From: Streptomyces sp. HPF1205
Lineage (GTDB): Bacteria; Actinomycetota; Actinomycetes; Streptomycetales; Streptomycetaceae
DNA length: 64,000 bases
Assembly: GCF_020400825.1 (NCBI RefSeq)
Contig: NZ_JAINVH010000010.1
Span: 124,001 to 188,000 of the forward strand
Reading direction: 5' to 3'
Made by a program: the position numbers and the translations under genes. The notes under the pieces are model-generated. The model worked only from the letters and a program-made list of their open reading frames with translations, searched no databases and was not told the origin of the DNA. The first letter of the stretch is position 1. Every line of letters begins with the position of its first letter. Shown here piece after piece: positions 56,786 through 64,000 of the stretch.

Positions 56786-57550
56786 TCAGGCTTCCGGCTT
56801 GCGCGCCTCGATCAGGCAGCGGGTCGCGTGCGTCAGGAAGCACCCCTCGGACTCGATGAGCTCGTGCATGTCCCGCAGCCGGTCCTCGTGGGCGGCGACG
56901 GTGAAGCCCGGAACCATCCAGATGACCTTGCGCAGGAAGTACACCACGGCGCCGATGTCGAAGAACTCCATGCGCAGCGACTCGGTGCGCAGGTCCACCA
57001 CCTCCAGGCCCGCCGTGGTGGCACCGGCGCGCGCCCGGTCGGGATGGCGGGCGCCGCGGTGGGCGCCGGGCTGCGGGCCGAGGAAGAACTCCACGAGTTC
57101 GAGGGCGCTGGCCGGGCCGACGTGCTGGGCGAAGTAGGTGCCGCCCTGCCGCAGTACGCGGGCGATCTCGTCCCACCACACGGTGACCGGGTGGCGGCTG
57201 GTGACGAGGTCGAAGGCGGCGTCGGCGAAGGGCAGCGGCGGCTCGTCGGTGTCGGCGACCACGACGGCGCCGCGCGGGTGCAGCAGGGCGGTGGCCTTGG
57301 CCAGGTTGGGCGGCCAGGACTCGGTGGCGGCCATCACCGGCGGCAGGCGCGGCACTCCGGCGAGCACTTCCCCTCCGCCCGTCTGGATGTCCAGCGCGGC
57401 CCGGACCCGCCCGAGCCGCTCCCCCATGGCCTTCTGGTAGCCCCATGAGGGCCGTTGCTCGGTGGCCCGCCCGTCCAGCCAGGAGAAGTCCCAGCCCGCC
57501 GTCGGCGCCGCGTCGGCTTCCGCCACCAGTTCCTCGAACGACCGTCCCAT
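56786..57550 (-). CDS. Class I SAM-dependent methyltransferase
   Basis: A 254-residue methyltransferase. Motif I is weak (LDIQTGGGEVLAGVP), the acidic contact is in VVADTDEPPLPF, then FDLVTSRHPVTVWWDEIARV and VLRQGGTYFAQHVGP. The C-terminal region (MEFFDIGAVVYFLRKVIWMV) is typical of an actinobacterial methyltransferase_11 group annotated without known substrate. ATG 57550 is the natural start. It is convergent with the preceding methyltransferase and divergent from the osmoprotectant transporter. Confidence 0.85.
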   Translation of the reverse strand: MGRSFEELVAEADAAPTAGWDFSWLDGRATEQRPSWGYQKAMGERLGRVRAALDIQTGGGEVLAGVPRLPPVMAATESWPPNLAKATALLHPRGAVVVADTDEPPLPFADAAFDLVTSRHPVTVWWDEIARVLRQGGTYFAQHVGPASALELVEFFLGPQPGAHRGARHPDRARAGATTAGLEVVDLRTESLRMEFFDIGAVVYFLRKVIWMVPGFTVAAHEDRLRDMHELIESEGCFLTHATRCLIEARKPEA

Positions 57551-57687
57551 GCGGCCATCCTGGCCCGCCCGTCACGGGCGCCGCCACGGGATTTCGCCGC
57601 GCCCCGGGCGCCCCGGCGGCAACAGGGCGCGACTTTCACGGTCTAAACTCTCCCCTCAACATGCCAAGTCCGTAAGGGGTCCGGACC

Positions 57688-58989
57688 TTGATACGAATAG
57701 AGTCGGTTACCAAGCGGTATCCCGACGGGACGGTGGCTGTCGACCGGCTGTCCCTGGAGATACCCGACGGGTCGGTCACCGTACTGGTCGGGCCTTCCGG
57801 CTGCGGGAAGACCACGACGCTGCGCATGATCAACCGGATGGTGGACCCCAGCGAGGGCAGGATCCTTCTCGACGGGGCGGACATCACCGAGCAGCCGGTG
57901 AACGCGCTGCGCCGGTCGATGGGTTACGTGATCCAGAACGCGGGGCTGTTCCAGCACCGCACCATCGTGGACAACATCGCCACCGTGCCGCGGATGCTCG
58001 GCTGGGACCGCGGCCGGGCCAGGGCGCGGGCGATGGAGCTCATGGAGCGGGTCGGTCTTGACGCCTCGCTGGCCAAGCGCTACCCGTACCAGCTCTCCGG
58101 TGGCCAGCAGCAGCGGGTGGGCGTGGCCAGGGCGCTGGCGGCCGACCCGCCCGTGCTGCTGATGGACGAGCCGTTCTCCGCCGTCGACCCGATCGTCCGG
58201 GGCGGCCTGCAGGCCGAACTGCTGCGCATCCAGGAGGAGTTGGGCAAGACCATCGTCTTCGTCACGCACGACATCGACGAGGCGATCCGGCTCGGCGACA
58301 TGGTCGCGGTGATGCGCACCGGCGGGAAACTGGCCCAGTTCGCGCCGCCGGACGAGTTGCTGTCGGCGCCCGCCGACGAGTTCGTGGAGGACTTCCTGGG
58401 CTCGGGGCGGGGTCTGCGGCGGCTGTCGTTCTTCGGCTCCGCCGGTCTGGAGCTGACCACCGCTCCGGTCGTCCCGGCCGACGCCGACGCCCGGCGCCTC
58501 GCCGAGTGCGCGGCGGCGGGCCCGGCGTACCTGCTGGTCACCGACGGCGACGGCCGGCCGCTCGGCTGGGCGCCCGCCGAGGAGGCGGCGCACCACGGCC
58601 TCGACGTACAGGCGCTGCTGCCGCACGGCAGGCCGTTCGAGTCCGGCCGCGACTCCCTGCGCGACGCCCTGGACTGCGCGGTGCTCTCCCCCACCGGCTG
58701 GGCCGTCGCCGTGGACGACACGGGCCGGGTGGTGGGCGTCGCCTCGCAGGAGGCCATCGCCACCGCGATCCGCGGCGCCCACGCGCGGCACCAGGAGGCC
58801 GAGCGCGCGAAGTCGGCGCGGGGCGCGGCGGACGGCTCCTCGGACGGCGCGGCACCCGGCGACGGCGGGAGCGGCCGAAGCGTGGACGGCGAGCGCGCGG
58901 AAGGCGAGCGCGCGGGTGCCGAGCCCACGGACGGCGCCGGCGGCAAGAAGCGCGACAGCGCGGGCGGCGCGGCGAGGGCGGCCCGGTGA
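57688..58989 (+). CDS. Glycine betaine/osmoprotectant ABC transporter ATP-binding protein with CBS region
   Basis: A 433-residue OpuCA/ProV-like ATPase. It has Walker A GPSGCGKTTTLRM, the Q-loop VIQNAGLF, signature YQLSGGQQQRVGVARAL, Walker B LLMDEPFSAVDP and the switch VTHDIDEAIRLGD. Residues about 270-370 form a CBS-like pair (AYLLVTDGDGRPLGWA and GWAVAVDDTGRVVGVAS), the usual ionic-strength sensor. A polar Gly/Ala/Lys tail follows. TTG 57688 has AAGGGG 8 bases upstream. It overlaps the first permease by 4 bases. Confidence 0.93.
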   Translation: MIRIESVTKRYPDGTVAVDRLSLEIPDGSVTVLVGPSGCGKTTTLRMINRMVDPSEGRILLDGADITEQPVNALRRSMGYVIQNAGLFQHRTIVDNIATVPRMLGWDRGRARARAMELMERVGLDASLAKRYPYQLSGGQQQRVGVARALAADPPVLLMDEPFSAVDPIVRGGLQAELLRIQEELGKTIVFVTHDIDEAIRLGDMVAVMRTGGKLAQFAPPDELLSAPADEFVEDFLGSGRGLRRLSFFGSAGLELTTAPVVPADADARRLAECAAAGPAYLLVTDGDGRPLGWAPAEEAAHHGLDVQALLPHGRPFESGRDSLRDALDCAVLSPTGWAVAVDDTGRVVGVASQEAIATAIRGAHARHQEAERAKSARGAADGSSDGAAPGDGGSGRSVDGERAEGERAGAEPTDGAGGKKRDSAGGAARAAR

Positions 58990-59729
58990 GCGGCGGCGCG
59001 GGGTTCTTCGACATCCCCTCCGACCTGCAGCACACCTATCTCGGCCTGGTCGGCGAGCACCTGCGGGAGGCGCTGATACCGGTCGCGGGCGGGCTGGCGC
59101 TGTCGCTGCCCATCGCCCAGTTGTGCGTGCGCTTCCGCTGGCTCTATCCGCCGGTGCTGTGGGTGACCACGATCCTGTACGCGATCCCGTCGATCGCCTT
59201 CTTCGTCTTCCTCATCGACTACACCGGGGCCACGGAGACCACGGTGATGATCCCGCTCACCGTCTACAGCCTGGTGGTGCTGGTCCCGGCGATCGTCGAC
59301 GGCGTCCGCTCGGTGCCGCAGGAGACGCTGGCGGCGGCCGAGGCGATGGGGTTCAACTCCTTCCAGCGCTACTTCCAGGTGGAGCTGCCCATCGCGGTGC
59401 CGGCGATCTTCGCCGGACTGCGGGTGGCCACGGTCTCCAGCATCAGCCTGGTCAGCATCGGCTCGATCATCGGCAACGAGGGCGCCCTGGGCAACCTGCT
59501 CAGCGACGCCCGCGTCTACCACCGCTCCAACCTGGCGGTGACCTCCGTGGTCACCACCGCGATCCTGGCCATCGCCTTGGACGGGCTGCTGATCGGGCTG
59601 CGGATGCTGCTGACGCCGTGGATGCCGCGCGGCGGCGGTCCGGGCCGGCGCCCGTCCCCGACGGCCGCGACAGGACCCGCCCCCGAGCAGGCCGCGGGCG
59701 AACCGGCGGTACGGGAGGGGGCCAGGTGA
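58986..59729 (+). CDS. Osmoprotectant ABC transporter permease 1
   Basis: A 247-residue ProW-like permease with about five to six helices. HLREALIPVAGGLALSLPIA leads in, and the EAA loop reads QETLAAAEAMGFNSFQRYFQ before VELPIAVPAIFAGL. The SIISLV-like segment SISLVSIGSIIGNEGALGNL is typical of OpuC permeases. GTG 58986 overlaps the ATPase stop (GTGA). The C-terminal 40 residues are polar and not conserved. It pairs with the next permease to make a heterodimeric channel. Confidence 0.92.
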   Translation: MSGGAGFFDIPSDLQHTYLGLVGEHLREALIPVAGGLALSLPIAQLCVRFRWLYPPVLWVTTILYAIPSIAFFVFLIDYTGATETTVMIPLTVYSLVVLVPAIVDGVRSVPQETLAAAEAMGFNSFQRYFQVELPIAVPAIFAGLRVATVSSISLVSIGSIIGNEGALGNLLSDARVYHRSNLAVTSVVTTAILAIALDGLLIGLRMLLTPWMPRGGGPGRRPSPTAATGPAPEQAAGEPAVREGAR

Positions 59730-60394
59730 GCATCTTCCACTTCATCAACGCCTTCTTCAGCGACGGCGCCCACTGGCACGGCTACGACGGCATTCCGCAC
59801 CGGGTGCTGGAGCACCTGCAGTACTCCTTCACGGCGCTGGGCATCGCCGCCGCCATCGCGCTGCCCGCCGGGCTCGTCACCGGTCACACCGGGCGGGGCG
59901 GCAACGTCCTCGCGCTGATCGCCACCGCCGCCCGCGCGCTGCCCAGCTTCGGCCTTCTGGTGCTGATGTTCTTCTGGCTGGGCATCGGGCTGGTCCCGGT
60001 GATGATCCCGCTGGTGGCGCTCGCCGTCCCGCCGATCCTGGTGACGACGTACGAGGCGGTGCGCACGGTCGACCCGGGGCCGGTGGACGCGGCCCGCGGC
60101 ATGGGCATGGGCCCGGCCGCGGTGCTCTTCCAGGTCGAACTCCCGGTCGCGCTGCCGCTGATCCTCAGCGGCCTGCGGTCGGCGGCGATCCAGGTGGTCT
60201 CGACGGCCGCCATCGCCGCGTACGTCAGCCTCGGCGGCCTCGGCCGCTACGTCATCGACGGGCTCTACCAGCGCAACTACGAGACCGTCGTCGGCGGCGC
60301 GACGCTGATCGCGGGACTCGCGCTGGCGATGATCGGCCTGTTCTGGGTGGTGGAGCGGGTGGCGGTCTCCCCGGGCGTTCGTCGCGGACGCTGA
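59726..60394 (+). CDS. Osmoprotectant ABC transporter permease 2
   Basis: A 222-residue ProW-like permease. The EAA loop is GPVDAARGMGMGPAAVLFQV before ELPVALPLILSGLRSAAIQV. The conserved VSTAAIAAYVSLGGLGRYVI and GLYQRNYETVVGGATLIA match the second OpuC permease. GTG 59726 overlaps permease 1 (GTGA). A periplasmic-type binding protein normally completes this operon, but the transcript ends in a terminator 22 bases later. Confidence 0.92.
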   Translation: MSIFHFINAFFSDGAHWHGYDGIPHRVLEHLQYSFTALGIAAAIALPAGLVTGHTGRGGNVLALIATAARALPSFGLLVLMFFWLGIGLVPVMIPLVALAVPPILVTTYEAVRTVDPGPVDAARGMGMGPAAVLFQVELPVALPLILSGLRSAAIQVVSTAAIAAYVSLGGLGRYVIDGLYQRNYETVVGGATLIAGLALAMIGLFWVVERVAVSPGVRRGR

Positions 60395-60415
60395 ATCCGG
60401 GCCCCGACCGCGGAA

Positions 60416-60461
60416 CCGACGACGCCGGGCCCGGCCGCGCGGCCGGGCCCGGCGTCGTCGG
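60416..60461. terminator. Strong bidirectional terminator
   Basis: A 46-nt near-perfect palindrome has 22-bp arms (60416-60437, starting CCGACGACGCCGGGC, and 60440-60461). It lies between the convergent permease and cvnD genes and serves both. Confidence 0.85.
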
Positions 60462-60487
60462 CGGCCAGGCGGTGCGCCCGCCGGCGG

Positions 60488-61087
60488 TCAGGACTGGGCG
60501 CGCCGCAGGGCGAGTTCCAGGACGGCGAGCAGCGCGTCGCGCACGGATCCCCGTTCGCGGGCGTCGAAGACGATCAGCGGTACCTGGTCGGCGACGTCGA
60601 GGGCCCAGCGCACCTCGTCCAGGTCGTGTTCGACGCGCCCGTCGAAAGCGTTGACGGCGACCACGAAGGGCAGCCGCCTGTGCTCGAAGTAGTCGACGGC
60701 GGCGTAGCAGTCGTCCAGCCGCCGGGTGTCGACGATGACCAGTCCGCCCAGCGCCCCCTCGACCACGTCGTCCCACATGAACGCGAAGCGCTCCTGTCCC
60801 GGGGTGCCGAACAGGTAGAGCTTGAGCGTGGGGTCGATGGTGACGCAGCCGAAGTCCATGGCGACGGTGGTGGTCGTCTTGCCCGGGGTGCGGGCCAGGT
60901 CGTCCACGCCCGCGGCCACTTCGGTGATGGACGCCTCGGTGGTCAGCGGGGTGATCTCGGAGATGGAGCCGACGGTCGTGGTCTTGCCCACTCCGAAGCC
61001 TCCCGCGATGACCAGCTTGACCGGCAGCGGCGGCCGGTCGGCGGTCTGCTGCGCGCGGCCGCCGGCCGTGGCATTCGTCGGTGTCAC
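60488..61087 (-). CDS. cvnD: Conservon GTP-binding protein CvnD
   Basis: A 199-residue small GTPase-like protein. G1 is GGFGVGKTTTVGSI, G2 a TTTTVAMDFG region, G3 the variant LFGTPGQERFAFMWDD (Thr where Asp is usual) and G4 the variant VAVNAFD. It is the membrane-associated switch of the conservon, where CvnA-D form a signalling complex loosely compared with eukaryotic G-protein systems. GTG 61087 overlaps the cvnC stop (GTGA). It is last in the visible operon, and no cytochrome P450 gene follows. Confidence 0.93.
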   Translation of the reverse strand: MTPTNATAGGRAQQTADRPPLPVKLVIAGGFGVGKTTTVGSISEITPLTTEASITEVAAGVDDLARTPGKTTTTVAMDFGCVTIDPTLKLYLFGTPGQERFAFMWDDVVEGALGGLVIVDTRRLDDCYAAVDYFEHRRLPFVVAVNAFDGRVEHDLDEVRWALDVADQVPLIVFDARERGSVRDALLAVLELALRRAQS

Positions 61088-61584
61088 GGGGTCGTCTCCC
61101 GGGAGTCGGGTATGGCGCGCAGGCCGTCGATGACCCGGCGCAGGACGGACAGGTCGTGAGCGGCCTCCGGCCTGGGGACGTAGATCGTCAGGTGCCCGCC
61201 GGCCTCCAGGTCCTGGGCCAGGACGCGGACCACGTTCAGGTGCAGCCGCAGCCGGGCGGCGACCTCGGCCAGTGACTGGGGGCGCCGGCACAGGGCGACG
61301 ATGTCGTGCCGCTCGAAGGTGAGCCGGTCGAGTTCCTCCAGGGCTTGCGCGGTGGCCACCACCTGCGTCTCCAGCGGCATGGGCGGGCCCGACCCGGTGC
61401 CCGCCACGCGTCCCGCCGTGACCAGGAAGGGCCGCACGGCCGGGGCGCGGCCGGCCTGCTCCGCGGGAGGTCCGGGAGCGCTGCCGGCGTTCCCGTCGGG
61501 CGGCGGCCCGAAGGCACGCCCGGCGGGTGCGGCGGGCGCGCCCGGCATGGCGTCCTCGCCGGATGGCGGGTCACCGGCCGTCAT
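61084..61584 (-). CDS. cvnC: Conservon DUF742 protein CvnC
   Basis: A 166-residue protein. A variable Pro/Gly/Ala-rich N-terminus of about 50 residues is followed by the DUF742 domain, whose winged-helix-like core reads RPFLVTAGRV, ERHDIVALCRRPQSLAEVAA, RLRLHLNVVRVLAQDL and ending RRVIDGLRAIP. It is a partner of CvnD in the conservon complex; its biochemical role is unknown. It is coupled to cvnD by a GTGA overlap and lies 39 bases behind cvnB. Confidence 0.92.
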   Translation of the reverse strand: MTAGDPPSGEDAMPGAPAAPAGRAFGPPPDGNAGSAPGPPAEQAGRAPAVRPFLVTAGRVAGTGSGPPMPLETQVVATAQALEELDRLTFERHDIVALCRRPQSLAEVAARLRLHLNVVRVLAQDLEAGGHLTIYVPRPEAAHDLSVLRRVIDGLRAIPDSRETTP

Positions 61585-61623
61585 TGGCGCTCCTTCTTCC
61601 CCGGTTCCGTCGGGCCGCAGCCG

Positions 61624-62100
61624 TCACCCGGCCGGCGCGGAACCGACGCTGTTCTTCAGTTCGAGCACGAGTTGCGGGCTGAGCGCCGCCCCGGCACGGT
61701 TGGCGAACAGCGTCATCTCGTACGCGATGTTGCCCAGCTTGGCCTCCTTGGAGGTCACCACGCCCAGGACGGCGCCGCTGCCGATCGCCGAGATCAGGAC
61801 GTGACCCTCCTCCAGGTCGATGATGACCTTGTTGAGGCCGCCCAGACCGTAGTTGCCCGCGACGCCTGCCGCAAGGCTGGTCATGCCGGACACTATGGCG
61901 GCCAGCCGTTCGGAATCGGAGCTGTCGCGCAACTGGGACACGGCGATGAGCAGTCCGTCCGAGGACACGGCGATGGCGTCGACCACGCCGGCCGTCTCGG
62001 TGGCGAACCGGCTCAGCAGCCAGGTGAAGTCGGCTGCGGCGGCCCGCAGGTCGCCGGGCGCGACCTGGTCTGCCTGGGAGTCCCCTGTCGGCGTTGTCAC
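61624..62100 (-). CDS. cvnB: Conservon roadblock/LC7 protein CvnB
   Basis: A 158-residue roadblock/LC7-domain protein, a family that binds and modulates small GTPases. Visible elements are DFTWLLSRFATETAGVVDAI, AVSSDGLLIAVS, SGMTSLAAGVAGNYGLGGLN, VIIDLEEGHVLISAIGSGAV and the closing LGNIAYEMTLFANRAGAAL. GTG 62100 overlaps the cvnA stop (GTGA). In the conservon it probably acts as the regulator of CvnD. Confidence 0.94.
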   Translation of the reverse strand: MTTPTGDSQADQVAPGDLRAAAADFTWLLSRFATETAGVVDAIAVSSDGLLIAVSQLRDSSDSERLAAIVSGMTSLAAGVAGNYGLGGLNKVIIDLEEGHVLISAIGSGAVLGVVTSKEAKLGNIAYEMTLFANRAGAALSPQLVLELKNSVGSAPAG

Positions 62101-64000
62101 TGCTGCGCTCCTTCCGGAAGCCCTGCTCGGTGCTCGGTGGTGCCGGGTTCGTCCGCGGTGGCGGCGCTGTCGCGATGTGCGCGCTCCACCGCCGCCTCGA
62201 ACTCCTCCAGTTCGTTCCTGACCGCCTCGGCGTCGGCGATCCTGGGTTCCGGCCGCGTCGTGGGCCGGTCCCCGTCCCCCAGCGTCGCCCGGAGCGTCGC
62301 CCCCCGTACCCGCCGGCGCAGCGGCCGTGCCTGCCCCCTGTCCGGTCGGGCGCCCGAGGGCGGCGCCGCCGTACGGGAGGTTACCGGTGCGGAGGCCGCG
62401 GGGTCAGCGGTCGGTGCCGGTTCGGCCGCCGGGCCGGATTCCGGGCCGGATTCCGGCGCCGCCGCGGGGTCCGCGGTCCGCTCCCCGCCCTGCCGCGGGA
62501 CCCGCCGGGGCAGCGGCGGGGCGCCGGAGCCCGCGCCGTCCCCGGCCGTGGTGCCGGGACCGTCCCCGGCCGGGGCGTCCGCGTCGTCGGCGGGCTCCCG
62601 CACGGGATTGCTGCCTGCGTCCCCGCCCGGGTCGCCCGGCCGCGCCTGCGGCGGCGGACTCGGGGTCGCTGCCCGCGTTGTGTCCTCGCCCGCCGCGTCC
62701 TCGCCCGCCGCGCCCTCGCCCGCCGTGTTCCGGGCGGCGCGGCGGCGCGGCAACGGCGGCACGGGGACGGCCTCCGGGCCGGCGCCGGCACTGTTGCCGG
62801 GTCCGCCGCCGGGTCCGCCGCCGGGCCGGTCGCCGGACGCGCTCGCGTGCGGAAGCTCGGGCAGGTCGGGTACGGTCGCGCCCTCCGGCAGGCCCCAGGC
62901 GGGCTCGCGTCCCGGCGGCCCCCACTCGGGCAGTTCCTCGGCCGCGGCGAGCAGCGCCTCACGGGCGTCGACGTTGCGCGCGCCCGGGCCCGTCGTGTCG
63001 TACGCCGGGCCGTCGGCGAAGTGGCTCATCAGCAGGAGCAGCGTCGAGGGCAGAGCCACCTGGCTGGTGAGGCCGCCGCCCGGGGTCCTGCTGAGCGTGA
63101 CGCGCATGCCCCAGCGGCGGGCCAGGCTGCCGACGACGAACAGGCCGAGCACCTTGGTCGGCACCAGGTCGAGGCGTTCACGGCGTATCAGCCGGGCGTT
63201 CTCCTCGGCGAGGCGTTCGGGGTCCATGCCCAGCCCGTGGTCGCTGATCGCGATCAGCGCGCCGTCCGGCCCGTTGCGCACGACGACCTCGACCGGGCTG
63301 CCGGCCGGGGAGAACGACACGGCGTTCTCCACGAGCTCGGCGAGCATCAGGGTCAGGTCGGCGATGATGTCGGGCGCGACGGTCACGTCGCTGTCGGCAC
63401 GCAGGGACACCCGCTGGTACCCCTCGATCCGGCCGAGCGCGGCGCGCACCACGTTGGTCAGCAGTGTCGGCCCCGCGTCGAGTCCGGGCTCACGGATGCC
63501 GGCCAGCAGCATCAGGCTGTCGGCGTTGCGCTGCAGGCGTGAGGCGAGGTGGTCGATGCGGTAGAGCCGGTCGAGCAGTTCCGGATCCGTCTCGCCGCGC
63601 TCGACGGCGTCGATCAGCGAGAGCTGACGAGCCGTCAGGTTGCTGATGCGGCGGCCGACGTTGCCGAACATCTCGGCGACGTTGCGGCGGCTGAGCACCT
63701 GGCGCTCCAGCAGGGCGGTGGCGGTGCCCTGGACCCGGTTGAACGCCTCGGCGAGGTCGCCGATCTCGTCGTGGGCCAGGACCGGGACCTCGGGCAGCCG
63801 GGGCGCGCCGGCGTCGTCCGCGTCGTCGTCGGCGACGCGCGCCAGTTCCTGCCCCGCTGTCTCGGCGACCTGGACGGCGGCGCCGGTGAGCGCCTGCACG
63901 GGCCGGATCACCGAGCGGCGGACGGCGACCGACAGGGCCAGCCACCCGATGAAGGCCACCAGGGCCGCGCCCAGCAGCAGCGCGGCCCGCCACCATGCGC
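62097..64000 (-). CDS. cvnA: Conservon sensor histidine kinase-like protein CvnA (5'-truncated)
   Basis: The 3' 634 codons of a membrane kinase-like protein; the frame is open to the window edge. Visible parts are the last membrane segment (ALLLGAALVAFIGWLALSVA), a HAMP domain (RRSVIRPVQALTGAAVQVAE), the dimerisation region (MFGNVGRRISNLTARQLSLI), and an ATPase domain with LAELVENAVSFSPAG, ISDHGLGMDPERL and LGLFVVGSLARRWGM. A Pro/Gly/Ala-rich cytoplasmic tail of about 300 residues follows, ending in a short conserved helix (VRNELEEFEAAVERAHRDSA). The extracytoplasmic nitrate/nitrite-sensor-like domain expected in CvnA is outside the window. Confidence 0.92.
   Translation of the reverse strand, partial: AWWRAALLLGAALVAFIGWLALSVAVRRSVIRPVQALTGAAVQVAETAGQELARVADDDADDAGAPRLPEVPVLAHDEIGDLAEAFNRVQGTATALLERQVLSRRNVAEMFGNVGRRISNLTARQLSLIDAVERGETDPELLDRLYRIDHLASRLQRNADSLMLLAGIREPGLDAGPTLLTNVVRAALGRIEGYQRVSLRADSDVTVAPDIIADLTLMLAELVENAVSFSPAGSPVEVVVRNGPDGALIAISDHGLGMDPERLAEENARLIRRERLDLVPTKVLGLFVVGSLARRWGMRVTLSRTPGGGLTSQVALPSTLLLLMSHFADGPAYDTTGPGARNVDAREALLAAAEELPEWGPPGREPAWGLPEGATVPDLPELPHASASGDRPGGGPGGGPGNSAGAGPEAVPVPPLPRRRAARNTAGEGAAGEDAAGEDTTRAATPSPPPQARPGDPGGDAGSNPVREPADDADAPAGDGPGTTAGDGAGSGAPPLPRRVPRQGGERTADPAAAPESGPESGPAAEPAPTADPAASAPVTSRTAAPPSGARPDRGQARPLRRRVRGATLRATLGDGDRPTTRPEPRIADAEAVRNELEEFEAAVERAHRDSAATADEPGTTEHRAGLPEGAQQ

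Noticed and set aside
57661..57675. Five-codon upstream frame (ATG CCA AGT CCG TAA) before the osmoprotectant ATPase
   Set aside because: Too short to judge, and no ribosome site; probably chance.

Overview
The window is actinobacterial, very high in GC with strong G/C bias at third codon positions, and the gene content points to Streptomyces or a close relative such as Kitasatospora or Streptacidiphilus. Supporting signs are a conservon (cvn) operon, a SigB/SigF-type sigma factor, a GAF/PucR regulator, a secreted GH9 cellulase behind a perfect CebR box, a LAETG sortase substrate, frequent GTG/TTG starts and many ATGA/GTGA stop-start overlaps. I count about 46 coding genes including two cut by the window edges. 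I saw no rRNA, tRNA, CRISPR array, insertion sequence or prophage.

Layout. 1-4.2 kb: end of a phosphoesterase-like gene, then a PadR-regulated MacB/FtsX-type ABC exporter. 4.2-9.6 kb: a two-component system (minus strand) diverging from a three- or four-gene flavin electron-transfer operon: ferric-reductase-like flavocytochrome, FMN-binding protein, and the ApbE transferase that attaches the FMN. Between them lies a run of about fourteen 10-11-nt direct repeats. 9.7-19 kb: an alpha/beta hydrolase, a GAF/PucR regulator with an MHS transporter and a 3-hydroxybutyrate-dehydrogenase-like SDR, a methyltransferase, and a DHA2 exporter with a TetR regulator. 19-27.6 kb: zinc-free L36, an ArgP/LysE pair, a PAS-GAF-SpoIIE phosphatase, a ClpC-like unfoldase and an aldo/keto reductase.

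27.7-36 kb: a minus-strand redox/stress-like cluster (SDR, GH15 glucosidase, pyruvate-oxidase-like TPP enzyme, large FAD/Fe-S dehydrogenase, small basic protein). Two of its enzymes carry a C-terminal hydrophobic tail. 36-40 kb: pectate lyase with two LacI-type operators, then glgC and glgA for glycogen or maltose-1-phosphate. 40.6-46 kb: a GNAT acetyltransferase with a 30-codon Cys-rich small ORF behind it, a TetR/SDR divergent pair with twin palindromes, a stress-type sigma factor and a sugar-porter-like MFS protein. 46-50.3 kb: GH9 cellulase (CebR box) and a divergent GH3 lipoprotein. 50.7-53.5 kb: efeO-efeB without efeU, behind a possible iron box. 53.7-57.5 kb: a LAETG-anchored phospholipase C/acid phosphatase-like protein and two convergent methyltransferases. 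57.7-60.4 kb: an osmoprotectant-type ABC importer without a binding protein. 60.5-64 kb: conservon cvnD-C-B-A, with cvnA running off the window.

The most notable signals are the helically phased repeat array in front of the flavin electron-transfer operon, the Cys-rich small ORF closed by its own terminator, a CebR box in a non-cellulolytic locus, two widely spaced LacI-type operators at the pectate lyase, and importers that lack an expected partner. All functional names are judged from the sequence by eye; no database search was run.
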